From Spirosoma foliorum (lineage in GTDB: Bacteria > Bacteroidota > Bacteroidia > Cytophagales > Spirosomataceae): DNA of 64,000 nt. This document shows positions 42,799-51,199 of the stretch, in pieces. A program made the position numbers and the translations under genes. Position 1 is the first letter of the stretch. Each line of letters begins with the position of its first letter. Location of the stretch: positions 7,753,001 through 7,817,000 of the forward strand of contig NZ_CP059732.1 in assembly GCF_014117325.1 (NCBI RefSeq), written 5' to 3'. The notes below the pieces were generated by a model. That model was not told where the DNA came from and ran no database searches. It worked only from the letters and a program-made list of their open reading frames with translations.

Positions 42799-42819
42799 GC
42801 TAGATGTAAAAATCAATTA

Positions 42820-43506
42820 CTACCCATTATTACCGCAATGCTGTGGGCAAGGCATACCACCTGTACCAGCATCATCATCTGTTGTACGAGCGTTAGGGTT
42901 GTCGTTAAGAAGATCTTTTGATTGACGGTCGATGCCAACAAACATTAGATTACGATTCCCATCTTTATCGATAGTAAAATAGAATCGAAGTCCGGTGCTA
43001 TTCGTCTGGTTTAGTCTGTCTAACAGAATTTGACTTCCAAAAGCAACTGCCCGAATAGCAATTGGATTTTCAGACTGAAAAAGAGTAAGCTTTTTCTTGA
43101 AATTCTCTTCGCTAATAGTTTTTCCTTCACTAAACATAGCGTTAGTTAGATAACGATTGTTTAGGTCTTTATCCATACCAACTAAGGCTAAGTCCAGTTT
43201 CCCTTCACTATTTTTAATGAAGTAAGCCCGAATCCCAACGGTATGTGATTGGCCTAAAATGGCTTCCACAGTCGATCGATCAACGGTCACGGCAACTGTA
43301 CTGGTTGGGTTAGCTTTTTGGTAGGCTGTAGCTTGGGAAAACGCTTCTGAAGATGAACCCAGACGGCCAATACTGCTCGATACCGCCAATTCATCAGCGG
43401 ACAGATTTCCTAAAGTACTTGGTGGTGAAACCTGATCGACTTTGTCGTTTTGACAGGCAAAAGTCATGGTAGCCAGTAGGGCTGCAGATAGAATTATTCG
43501 CTTCAT
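42820..43506 (-). CDS. Lipoprotein with two copies of an unrecognised domain and a CPxHC tail
   Basis: 228 residues. Lipoprotein signal ending MTFAC (Cys18). Two related segments: residues about 60-112 (ending GIRAYFIKN, then LALVGMD) and about 141-193 (ending GLRFYFTID, then LMFVGID), each with a preceding helix. The tail is Asp/Gly-rich and ends GMPCPQHCGNNG with CPxHC at 220-224. The nearby gene at 44221 encodes one copy of the same segment and the same tail. Not a family I know. Last gene of a three-gene operon. The tail could bind metal or haem, or be modified. Confidence 0.8.
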   Translation of the reverse strand: MKRIILSAALLATMTFACQNDKVDQVSPPSTLGNLSADELAVSSSIGRLGSSSEAFSQATAYQKANPTSTVAVTVDRSTVEAILGQSHTVGIRAYFIKNSEGKLDLALVGMDKDLNNRYLTNAMFSEGKTISEENFKKKLTLFQSENPIAIRAVAFGSQILLDRLNQTNSTGLRFYFTIDKDGNRNLMFVGIDRQSKDLLNDNPNARTTDDDAGTGGMPCPQHCGNNG

Positions 43507-43545
43507 AGTTATAATTGATTGAGGTGGAAATTATATTGATATGTA

Positions 43546-44212
43546 TTATAGTTGATTTTTGCTACACAAATAGCTCATTCTTATTCCAATAGTTGCTAAT
43601 AGACAAGAAATAATATATATTATTTCTTGCAAGCTCCAATAAAAGTCAAACGTTTCATCGGATGTAGCGTTGTCAAAAAGATACTTTCCAAATAGAAAAA
43701 CAAAAAATGTGCCTGCAGTATAAATAAGAAAGGCCGCACTTATCCAAAACATATCATGTCTTATTATATTCTGAATGACCGCTTGATTCAAAACATCACT
43801 CAAATAGATTAAAACGATCACTAAAATAAATATTCGAGCTGTTGTGAGATTACCTGCGGATAATTCGTGATTTGAATAGAATAATATATCTATTGCCAAG
43901 AATGTAACCGTAATTAGTTTAATTAATCTTGTCTGTTTTGGCAAACTGAATGCATAGATGACAGAGACAATTATGATTTCCAGAAAAGACTGAAGATTGT
44001 ATAAATATAAATTGCTTTCTCTATGTAGGCTATGTATTAGGGCAATACAATCTTTAAGAAAAAAAAGAAAAAAAAAAGACTACTACCCATTTAATAGATA
44101 TGGTTAAATACTTAAAATAAAATAAACCAACTAGTATGGGTAGTAATCCAAAGAGTCCAGAAATAATATCTAAAGGGTAGCGGGCAGTTAACCTAACTAA
44201 TGTGTCCCACAT
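43546..44212 (-). CDS. Multi-pass membrane protein, frameshifted in a poly-A tract
   Basis: From the ATG at 44212 (MWDTLVRLTARYPLDIISG) the frame runs to a stop just after the homopolymers A8-G-A10 at 44059-44077. Removing one A from the A10 tract (one T on the coding strand) joins it perfectly to the frame ending at 43546, giving about 221 residues with six or so membrane segments (GLLPILVGLFYF, VSVIYAFSLPKQTR, ITVTFLAIDILFY, IFILVIVLIYL, AFLIYTAGTFFVFLFG, IIYIISCLLATIGI). The gene starts 8 nt after the upstream stop and ends 39 nt before the next start. The shift is either a sequencing error or a slippage switch. Function unknown. Confidence 0.65.
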
Positions 44213-44220
44213 AATAACGC

Positions 44221-44637
44221 TTATTCATTGTCAGCGCAATGCCGAGGACATACTGGCCCATCGCCTACTGCTCCACCTTCACCACCATCCCCACCATCAT
44301 CTTTAAGGCCTCCGTTCCCGGTGTAGGCTGGCAAGTCTCTGCCACGGGCATCTACTCCTGTCAATAGAACACGAGGGTTTAGCTTGCCTTTTCCGTGTTC
44401 GGTAGGTTTGCCATTTTCATCCTCCCAACGATTAGCGTAGTGAACACGGATACCTACACAACCGGGTTGTTTGAGTAATTCGCTGATGCGATTAAGGCCG
44501 AAGAACTCTGAACGAGTATAGTCGTTTTCTTTATGACCACAGGCTAATTTGCTGGCACGATAGGCCTCTTTCATTGGATGGGTTTCTTTCGTGTTCAGAA
44601 ACCGCCCTGCATTTTCATGGAAAATAGAATCACTCAT
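44221..44637 (-). CDS. Small protein with one copy of the same domain and a CPxHC tail
   Basis: 138 residues without an obvious signal peptide. Residues about 25-100 align with the repeats of the lipoprotein at 42820: FFGLNRISELLKQPGCVGIRVHY followed by LLTGVD, matching FGSQILLDRLNQ...GLRFYF and LMFVGID. The C-terminus is an Asp/Gly-rich linker and GPVCPRHCADNE with CPxHC at 130-134. First gene of the operon. The pairing of a soluble-looking and a lipid-anchored protein with the same domain, plus a membrane protein, suggests one system. Function unknown. Confidence 0.75.
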   Translation of the reverse strand: MSDSIFHENAGRFLNTKETHPMKEAYRASKLACGHKENDYTRSEFFGLNRISELLKQPGCVGIRVHYANRWEDENGKPTEHGKGKLNPRVLLTGVDARGRDLPAYTGNGGLKDDGGDGGEGGAVGDGPVCPRHCADNE

Positions 44638-44809
44638 TGGAGGAAAAAGGAATGAAATTTAGAGAGTACAAGCTAGTATGGAATGGACATCGTCGGAAAG
44701 CAACGCTAAAATACGGTAACTTGATTGGTAGTCAATACATATATAAGCATAGTTGTCTTTTGTAAGGTGCTGTATTTTAGATAATTGCGCCGAATAATTC
44801 ACTTGCCAA

Positions 44810-44825
44810 TACGTAGTTCTACGTA
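44810..44825. promoter_or_regulatory. Palindrome TACGTAG-TT-CTACGTA
   Basis: A perfect 7-bp inverted repeat with a 2-nt centre, about 170 nt upstream of the operon start. Its size resembles binding sites of LuxR/NarL-type regulators, one of which is encoded 3 kb away; this link is only a suggestion. Confidence 0.4.
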
Positions 44826-44983
44826 GTAAAGTGCGGACTTTTGCCTATTTAACGTTAAGTGCCTAAAATCGGTGTTTTTTCGCTCAAATGACTTCTAACT
44901 TATCAATTACCTTTGTGGCATGCTGATGCTTTGCGTTCGTAAGTCCGTCATTAGCAACGATATTTCTCATAGGTTAGGTTAAG

Positions 44984-45020
44984 ATAAAAACGCCGGAGCA
45001 ATGCCCCGGCGTTTTTTATT
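44984..45020 (-). terminator. Terminator of the rfbA gene
   Basis: AAAAACGCCGG.GC pairs with GC.CCGGCGTTTTT around a short loop; on the minus strand it ends in a T run 30 nt past the rfbA stop. Confidence 0.9.
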
Positions 45021-45051
45021 GCTTTTATACAAATGAGCTGTGCTTCTTACT

Positions 45052-45912
45052 TTATATCAGCAAATTCAACAAATAAGCACCGTAGCCACTTTTGACCAAA
45101 GGTTGAGCTATTGTAGCCAGTTGATCAGCTGTAATGAACTTCATGCGATAGGCAATCTCTTCTGGACAGCCGATTTTTAATCCCTGCCGTTCTTCAATAA
45201 CATGAACAAATTGTCCTGCCTGCATCAACGATTCGAAGGTACCCGTATCAAGCCAGGCCGTGCCACGATCCAGAACACCGACTTTCAACTTGCCGCGCTC
45301 CAGATACACTCGGTTTATATCGGTAATTTCTAACTCACCGCGAGGAGATGGTTTAATGTTTTTGGCAATCTCAACAACTTCGTTGTCATAAAAATACAGC
45401 CCAGGCACGGCATAGTTCGATTTGGGCTTCTCTGGCTTTTCTTCGATGGACAACACGTTAAAATGGTCATCGAACTCAACTACCCCATAGCGTTCTGGAT
45501 CGTGTACCTGATACGCATAAACGACGCCCCCATCAGGATCATTATTCGACTGAAGCAGCTTCGATAAGCCCGATCCGTAGAAGATATTGTCGCCTAATAC
45601 GAGCGCAACTTTGTCGTCGCCAATAAATTCTTCGCCAATGATGAAAGCCTGTGCTAATCCATCAGGACTAGGCTGAACAGCATACGTAAATTTACAGCCC
45701 AACCGTGACCCATCGCCAAGTAGTTTCTCGAAGTGGGGTAAATCGTGGGGTGTCGAGATAATAAGAATCTCATTGATTCCCGCTAACATCAGAATCGACA
45801 GCGGGTAATAAATCATCGGCTTATCATAAACCGGCATCAACTGTTTCGAAACAGCGAGCGTAAGCGGATGAAGACGTGTGCCAGAGCCTCCGGCGAGAAT
45901 AATTCCTTTCAT
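45052..45912 (-). CDS. rfbA: Glucose-1-phosphate thymidylyltransferase
   Basis: 286 residues from the ATG at 45912 ([18 protein letters not shown]); the longer frame to 45960 runs into a repeat and is rejected. Nucleotidyltransferase motifs: [71 protein letters not shown] and [13 protein letters not shown]. It forms dTDP-glucose, the first step toward dTDP-rhamnose. It is followed in pathway order by rfbB just upstream. Confidence 0.95.
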   Translation of the reverse strand: MKGIILAGGSGTRLHPLTLAVSKQLMPVYDKPMIYYPLSILMLAGINEILIISTPHDLPHFEKLLGDGSRLGCKFTYAVQPSPDGLAQAFIIGEEFIGDDKVALVLGDNIFYGSGLSKLLQSNNDPDGGVVYAYQVHDPERYGVVEFDDHFNVLSIEEKPEKPKSNYAVPGLYFYDNEVVEIAKNIKPSPRGELEITDINRVYLERGKLKVGVLDRGTAWLDTGTFESLMQAGQFVHVIEERQGLKIGCPEEIAYRMKFITADQLATIAQPLVKSGYGAYLLNLLI

Positions 45913-45919
45913 GGTTTGT

Positions 45920-46015
45920 GAATGAGCGAATGAGTGAATGAGTGAATGAGTGAATGCCATCCGACCGGAAAACCTTGCGTTAGCTATTCACTTATTCACT
46001 CATTCACTCATTCAT
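45920..46015. repeat. Palindrome P10 made of GAATGAGT tandem units
   Basis: Left arm (45920-45957) is a run of 8-bp units GAATGAGT; right arm (45985-46015) is the complementary run. It lies between rfbB stop and rfbA start. Confidence 0.8.
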
Positions 46016-46018
46016 AAT

Positions 46019-47071
46019 TTATCTATTCGCGTACATTCCCTGATAATAGCTCTGGTAATTTCCCGACGTGACGTTGTCGAGCCACTCCTGATTCGCCAGG
46101 AACCAATCAACCGTTTTCTCAAGACCTTCTTCAAACTGAAGCGAAGGCTGCCAGCCAAGCTCCTTCATAATTTTGTTCGCGTCGATGGCATAGCGGAGGT
46201 CATGGCCAGCGCGATCTGTCACATAAGTAATAAGTTGCGCCGAAGTACCTTCTGGGCGACCTAGTTTACGATCCATAATCTGGCACAGCAAATGGACCAG
46301 ATCAATGTTTTTCCATTCGTTGAAGCCGCCAATGTTGTACGTTTCGCCCTGTTTTCCTGTGTGGAAAACGGCATCAATCGCACGAGCATGATCAACGACA
46401 AATAACCAGTCCCGTACATTTTCGCCTTTGCCGTATACAGGTAATGGCTTGTTGGTCTGGATATTATGAATCATCAACGGAATGAGCTTTTCCGGAAAGT
46501 GATTTGGACCGTAGTTGTTCGAACAATTCGACAGTACGACGGGTAGTTTGTAGGTATTTCCGTAAGCCCTTACAAAATGATCCGAAGCTGCTTTAGACGC
46601 TGAATACGGAGATTGTGGATCGTAAGAAGTTTCTTCGGTAAAGAAATCTTCTGGATTATGCAACGACCCATATACCTCGTCGGTCGAAACATGGTAGAAG
46701 CGTTTACCTTCGTAGGTGTCTTTCCAGCTATTTTTAGCCGCATTGAGTAGGTTTACTGTTCCAACCACGTTCGTCATCACAAACGACATTGGATCAGTAA
46801 TCGAGCGATCTACGTGCGACTCTGCTGCCAGGTGAATTACACCATCGAATGACATTTCGGCGAACATATCCTCCAGGAATTTCGCATCAGTAATGTCGCC
46901 TTTAATAAAGGTATAGTTTGGTGCCTGTTCGATATCTGACAGATTGGCCAGATTCCCCGCATACGTCAACGCATCGAGATTGTAAATTTGATATTCCGGA
47001 TATTTTGTAACGAATAACCGAACAACATGCGATCCGATGAAGCCAGCACCGCCAGTGATAAGAAGTTTCAT
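46019..47071 (-). CDS. rfbB: dTDP-glucose 4,6-dehydratase
   Basis: 350 residues. NAD-binding TGGAGFIGSHVVRLF, active-site block HVSTDEVYGSL, SPYSASKAASDHFVRAY with Tyr-x3-Lys, NCSNNYGPNHFPEKLIPL, and NIGGFNEWKN. Converts dTDP-glucose to the 4-keto-6-deoxy intermediate for rhamnose and other deoxysugars. Middle gene of a galE-rfbB-rfbA run. Confidence 0.96.
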   Translation of the reverse strand: MKLLITGGAGFIGSHVVRLFVTKYPEYQIYNLDALTYAGNLANLSDIEQAPNYTFIKGDITDAKFLEDMFAEMSFDGVIHLAAESHVDRSITDPMSFVMTNVVGTVNLLNAAKNSWKDTYEGKRFYHVSTDEVYGSLHNPEDFFTEETSYDPQSPYSASKAASDHFVRAYGNTYKLPVVLSNCSNNYGPNHFPEKLIPLMIHNIQTNKPLPVYGKGENVRDWLFVVDHARAIDAVFHTGKQGETYNIGGFNEWKNIDLVHLLCQIMDRKLGRPEGTSAQLITYVTDRAGHDLRYAIDANKIMKELGWQPSLQFEEGLEKTVDWFLANQEWLDNVTSGNYQSYYQGMYANR

Positions 47072-47082
47072 TTTCTTTAAGT

Positions 47083-47172
47083 TATGAAGTTTTACAGTTA
47101 TAGAGTTATAAAGTCAATAGTGTACATGAGGCCCTGCAAACTATACAACTTTATGACTCTGCAACTTTAGAA
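47083..47172. repeat. Imperfect palindrome P11 (GTTATAAAGT word type)
   Basis: Words AGTTATGAAGTTTTACAGTT and GAGTTATAAAGT face ACTTTATGACTCTGCAACTTT; pairing is imperfect. It lies between galE stop and rfbB start. Confidence 0.55.
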
Positions 47173-48200
47173 CTGATTTTCTGCTGCCACTGCCACGCAT
47201 CTCGCAATGACTCGGCTAAGGTACGACGAGCCGTCCAGCCTAACACATTATTTGCCTTTGAGACATCGGCATAAACTTGCTCAACGTCACCAGGTCGGCG
47301 GGGGCCGATGGCATAGTTTACGTTGACGCCGGTTGCCTGTTCAAACGTCTTGATGACGTTCAAAACGGTTTCACCACGCCCTGTACCAATATTAATAACA
47401 TCGTAGCTGGCGTCGGCAGTAGCCTCATTTAAGTTTCGTAAGGCCTGCACATGGGCATCGGCAAGGTCCATCACATCGATATAATCACGGATACACGTGC
47501 CATCTGGCGTGTTGTAATCATCACCGTACACCGTTAGACTAGAGCGGATACCCGCGGCTGTTTGTGTGATAAACGGCACCAAATTAGCAGGAACACCTAA
47601 TGGTAATTCACCAATTTGAGCAGACGGGTGTGCCCCAATTGGATTGAAGTAACGGAGAGCCAGCACCCTAACCGGTATTTGAGCCTGTATAGCATCCCGG
47701 AGTATATCTTCTCCAATCGCTTTAGTGTTACCGTAGGGTGACTGCGCCGGAAGCCGGGGTGTTTCTTCAGTTACAGGTAGCTCTTCGGGCTGGCCATAAA
47801 CCGTACAGGACGACGAAAATACGAGGTTTTTTATGTTGTGCTTCGGCATTAACTCCAGAAGCAGCATTAACGGATCAAGGTTATTTCGATAGTATTTCAG
47901 TGGTTTCGCTACCGACTCACCAACCGCTTTGAAAGCCGCAAAGTGAATAACTCCAATTGGCGTTTCCTTCTGGAAGATGTCGTCCATGGCAACGGGGTCG
48001 TTACAATCGACGGAGTAGCACGTTACATCTCGTCCCAGAATGGCCCGCAGTCCATCAAGTGCTGAGCGTTCGGAGTTGGAAAAGTTATCGACAATGACCG
48101 GTTCAAAACCGGCTTCGACTAATGACACAACGGTATGGGAGCCAATGAAACCGGCCCCGCCAGTCACCAGAATTTTGGGAGTATTGCCTATGGAAGTCAA
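47151..48200 (-). CDS. galE: UDP-glucose 4-epimerase
   Basis: 349 residues from a TTG at 48200; no in-frame ATG is near. TGGAGFIGSHTVVSLVEAG binds NAD; SSSCTVYGQP and SPYGNTKAIGEDIL hold the Ser and Tyr-x3-Lys; ALRYFNPIGAHPSAQIGE, DGTCIRDYIDVMDLA and RRPGDVEQVYAD are GalE motifs. It interconverts UDP-glucose and UDP-galactose for surface polysaccharide. Upstream of rfbB with a palindrome between. Confidence 0.95.
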   Translation of the reverse strand: MTSIGNTPKILVTGGAGFIGSHTVVSLVEAGFEPVIVDNFSNSERSALDGLRAILGRDVTCYSVDCNDPVAMDDIFQKETPIGVIHFAAFKAVGESVAKPLKYYRNNLDPLMLLLELMPKHNIKNLVFSSSCTVYGQPEELPVTEETPRLPAQSPYGNTKAIGEDILRDAIQAQIPVRVLALRYFNPIGAHPSAQIGELPLGVPANLVPFITQTAAGIRSSLTVYGDDYNTPDGTCIRDYIDVMDLADAHVQALRNLNEATADASYDVINIGTGRGETVLNVIKTFEQATGVNVNYAIGPRRPGDVEQVYADVSKANNVLGWTARRTLAESLRDAWQWQQKISSKVAES

Positions 48201-48256
48201 ACCGTTTTTTATAAAAATTTTGTTATTACTTTAGTATAGCGACTCGTATAACCAGA

Positions 48257-48264
48257 CAAAAGTA
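48257..48264 (-). promoter_or_regulatory. Possible -7 box of galE-rfbB-rfbA
   Basis: TACTTTTG on the minus strand matches TAnnTTTG, 57 nt upstream of galE start. The -33 element is not clear. Confidence 0.4.
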
Positions 48265-48330
48265 GTATATTCAAAAGGTTTACGAAAGCAGTATTTATTC
48301 AAGGGCTATCCCAAAAAGCGGCACAAACAA

Positions 48331-49206
48331 ATGAACGACAATGAATTGAAGGCTCTTATTTCGCTGTTGGACGACGAGGATCAGGAAGTTGTAGAGCATG
48401 TTGAACAGCGCATTCGGGAAATAGGCGGGCAAATGATTCCGTTTTTAGAAACCGAATGGGAGGGAAGTTTCAATTCGTCCCTTCAAAAACGTATTGAAGA
48501 GATTATCCATGACCTGCAATATGAATCGGTTCTGGATCGTATGCGCGATTGGAAAAATGGCGGAGCTATGGATCTGCTCGAGGGGCTTTGGATCGTAGCA
48601 ACCTATCAATACCCTGACCTTTCGCTCAAAAAACTTAAACAGGATGTTGAGCAGTTGTTCTACGATGTTTGGGTAGATTTTAAACCCGATATGCATCCCG
48701 ACGAGCAGATTAAGGCGATGAATACTGCCTTTTTCACTAAGCTAAAGTTTGCGCCCAATACAAAGCATTTCCACTCGCCTGCCAACTCCATGATCAATCA
48801 GGTACTGGAGTCGCGCCGGGGGAATCCGATTACGCTTTGTGTACTCTATATGCTGGTTGCCAAACGATTGAATCTACCCGTTTATGGCGTCAATCTGCCT
48901 AATTTGTTTGTACTCACGTATAAGAACACTAGTGGCGTTCAGTTTTATATCAATGTTTTTAACCGAGGATTAGTCTTTACGACCAAAGACATTGACCAAT
49001 ATATTGATCAATTAAATATCAAACGATTAGATACGTTTTATCAGCCTTGCACCAACGCTGATATCGTTCGGCGAGTGTTGCGAAATTTGATGTTGGCGTT
49101 TGAAAAAAACAGCGATACTGAACGTGTACGTGAGGTTGAACAGATTCTTAATGCCGTTCGGGATGATGGCGATGGTTTGCCACTATCCGATTACACGCAA
49201 CGGTGA
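48331..49206 (+). CDS. SirB1-like transglutaminase-family protein
   Basis: 291 residues. N-terminal helical repeat region (LLDDEDQEVVEHVEQRIREIG), then the SirB1 core: NSMINQVLESRRGNPITLCVLYMLVAKRLNLPVYGVNLPNLFVLTY. The Cys in ITLCVLY is at the position of the transglutaminase nucleophile in related proteins. Family function is unclear. Single gene, converging with the phosphopantetheinyl transferase across a palindrome. Confidence 0.88.
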   Translation: MNDNELKALISLLDDEDQEVVEHVEQRIREIGGQMIPFLETEWEGSFNSSLQKRIEEIIHDLQYESVLDRMRDWKNGGAMDLLEGLWIVATYQYPDLSLKKLKQDVEQLFYDVWVDFKPDMHPDEQIKAMNTAFFTKLKFAPNTKHFHSPANSMINQVLESRRGNPITLCVLYMLVAKRLNLPVYGVNLPNLFVLTYKNTSGVQFYINVFNRGLVFTTKDIDQYIDQLNIKRLDTFYQPCTNADIVRRVLRNLMLAFEKNSDTERVREVEQILNAVRDDGDGLPLSDYTQR

Positions 49207-49218
49207 TGAAATTTATTA

Positions 49219-49306
49219 AGTTATAAAGTTGTGGCGTTGTAAGGTTATAAAGTTAATGCATGCGGTAGCCAACTTTATAACCTTACAACGCTACAACTTT
49301 ACAACT
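49219..49306. repeat. Long palindrome P12 (GTTATAAAGTTG word type)
   Basis: Arms 49219-49254 and 49271-49306 pair over about 36 bp with two mismatches. It fills the space between two converging stops. Confidence 0.88.
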
Positions 49307-49932
49307 CAATACGCAACCGCCAGCAGCCCAGGTCCAGCCTGAAAACACTTGATTGTTAGTTGTTCTTCATGATCGGGCAATCGTACGTGACCAACGAGTT
49401 GTTCGGCGTTATCGGCGAAGGGTTCGACGTGTAAGTGTTCGCGGAAGGTAAGCTGCCGTTTTCCATAGAGTTTATACAGAGCCTCTTTGGCACACCAATA
49501 CACTGCTAATCGATTTGGATTATTATCGGCGTGAGCAATCTCATCGGCCGATAAAACACGGGGTACAACTCGCCTGAACTGCTCTCGAATGGGCTCAATA
49601 TCAATCCCGATGGGTCTGGATCGGTGTAAGGCCGCAGCTGCCCAGCCGCTGGTGTGTGAGAGCGAAATATGCCAGGGCGTGCCAATGAGAGATGGTTTCC
49701 CAAACTCATCCTTTTGTAAGCCCTGATAAGTCTGACCTTGTGCTTCGATCAATTGCTGAATGGCTACTCGACAGGCCAACCATTCAACCCGTTGAGCCGG
49801 GTGGGTAATACGTTCTAATTCTTCGCGCTCTACACTAGTTAATGGCAAACCTATCCGAAGCGTTGGTTCATCTTCGGTAATGGCCTGGAGTACTGCTACA
49901 CAGTCGGTATTTATGGTTAGTTGTAAAGTCAC
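49306..49932 (-). CDS. 4'-phosphopantetheinyl transferase superfamily protein
   Basis: 208 residues from a GTG. Sfp-type motifs: WHISLSHTSGWAAAAL, PIGIDIEPIREQ with the Mg-binding Asp, and AVYWCAKEALYKLYGKRQLTF with the conserved Lys/Glu. It attaches phosphopantetheine to carrier proteins. The family includes AcpS-like and Sfp-like types; the substrate here is unclear. Confidence 0.92.
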   Translation of the reverse strand: MTLQLTINTDCVAVLQAITEDEPTLRIGLPLTSVEREELERITHPAQRVEWLACRVAIQQLIEAQGQTYQGLQKDEFGKPSLIGTPWHISLSHTSGWAAAALHRSRPIGIDIEPIREQFRRVVPRVLSADEIAHADNNPNRLAVYWCAKEALYKLYGKRQLTFREHLHVEPFADNAEQLVGHVRLPDHEEQLTIKCFQAGPGLLAVAY

Positions 49933-50032
49933 AAACCAAAAGTCGGAAGTCGTACGGGAAAAAGAAAGGGTTAACTGTGAATGGCCCTGACATATTTATA
50001 GTAGTGGTTCTTATAACTACTTGATCTATTCC

Positions 50033-51178
50033 TTACATAATGTAGCGTAGAAGCAAACCCACTACGGCCGCTGCTCCAATGATGCTTAGGTCAGGCAATT
50101 TCTTAAAACGATAAAGTAGTCCAACAGTCACCAACGCAATTACCAGGGCTGGTATGTCAATTAATTGACGGCGAGCGAGTATAATCACCGCCCCAGCTAT
50201 GGCTCCTACAGCCGCAATGGTGATTCCGTCCACGAATGCTTTAATGTTTGGATTTTTACCCCAGCGTTTGAAATAAGGTGCAGGCAGAACCGTCAATAAG
50301 TAACAGGGTAGGAACGTGGCTAAAGCTGCGACACAAGCCCCCGGAAAACCAGCCACCAAATAGCCAATAAAAGCAACCGTAATAACCACAGGGCCGGGTG
50401 TAATCATTGCCACAGCCACCGCGTCCAAAAATTGTTGCTCTGTCAACCAGCCGTATTCTTTGACCACCCCACCATACAGAAACGGGACTATGGCTAGCCC
50501 ACTCCCAAAAACAAAGGTTCCTGCTTTGACAAAGAAAATAGCTAATTTCCAAAGGGTAGAATCGGTGGGGATATCTTGCAGTTGCGGTAGGAATGGGATG
50601 ATACTATTGCCCGCACTGGGCCGCATAAATTGGGGTTTTGCTTTCACCAGCCAATAAATCACCCCAGATAGCAACACAAGCCATAACAATTCTGATTCTG
50701 TAATAGCGGTGGCAATGGTGGATACCAAAAATAACACCCAGCTAAGTTGGTCTTTTCCTACAGTTTTGGTCGTCAGTTTATAGGCGCCAATAGTAATAAT
50801 GCCAATTACGGCGGCTCCAATGCCATAGAATAGGGCTTGTATCCAGGGTAAGCCCCCGAATTGTTGATAGGCCCAACCTAATGCTACCACCATAATAAAC
50901 GAAGGCAGTACGAAGGCCACACCTACCAGCGTAGCCCCTAAAACACCATAATGCACGTAACCAAGATAGATGGCTAACTGAGCCGCTAGCGGGCCGGGGG
51001 CCAATTGTGCCAGTGCCATACCTTCCCGGTATTCGTCCTCAGTGATCCACTTTCGTTCAACCACTAAATCGCGATGCATGGCACTGACTAGAGCGGGCGG
51101 CCCGCCAAACCCCAGCGTACCCAAACGGGCAAAGTAGCGCACTAAGTCATTTCGTGAATAAGAAGCCTGTAGTTTCAT
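50033..51178 (-). CDS. chrA: Chromate transporter (CHR family, two-domain)
   Basis: 381 residues. Two CHR domains, each with the marker GFGGPPA (N-terminal) or FVFGSGLAIVPFLYGG (C-terminal), and the repeat PGPLAAQLAIYLGY / TPGPVVITVAFIGYLVAG. About ten membrane segments. Pumps chromate out across the inner membrane. Together with the three upstream genes it forms a chromate-resistance operon. Confidence 0.95.
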   Translation of the reverse strand: MKLQASYSRNDLVRYFARLGTLGFGGPPALVSAMHRDLVVERKWITEDEYREGMALAQLAPGPLAAQLAIYLGYVHYGVLGATLVGVAFVLPSFIMVVALGWAYQQFGGLPWIQALFYGIGAAVIGIITIGAYKLTTKTVGKDQLSWVLFLVSTIATAITESELLWLVLLSGVIYWLVKAKPQFMRPSAGNSIIPFLPQLQDIPTDSTLWKLAIFFVKAGTFVFGSGLAIVPFLYGGVVKEYGWLTEQQFLDAVAVAMITPGPVVITVAFIGYLVAGFPGACVAALATFLPCYLLTVLPAPYFKRWGKNPNIKAFVDGITIAAVGAIAGAVIILARRQLIDIPALVIALVTVGLLYRFKKLPDLSIIGAAAVVGLLLRYIM

Positions 51179-51199
51179 CGGTTGAAATGGCGTTAAAGG

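Larger units (their letters stand above)
44638..45051. other. Intergenic region upstream of the CPxHC operon
   Basis: About 410 nt. It holds the palindrome TACGTAG-TT-CTACGTA at 44810-44825 and the rfbA terminator at 44984-45020. No gene or exact promoter box was found. Confidence 0.5.

Noticed and set aside
45920..46015. Possible CRISPR-like or tandem array from repeated GAATGAGT units
   Set aside because: Units are 8 bp without spacers and the second half is the inverted complement, so it is one of the word-type palindromes.
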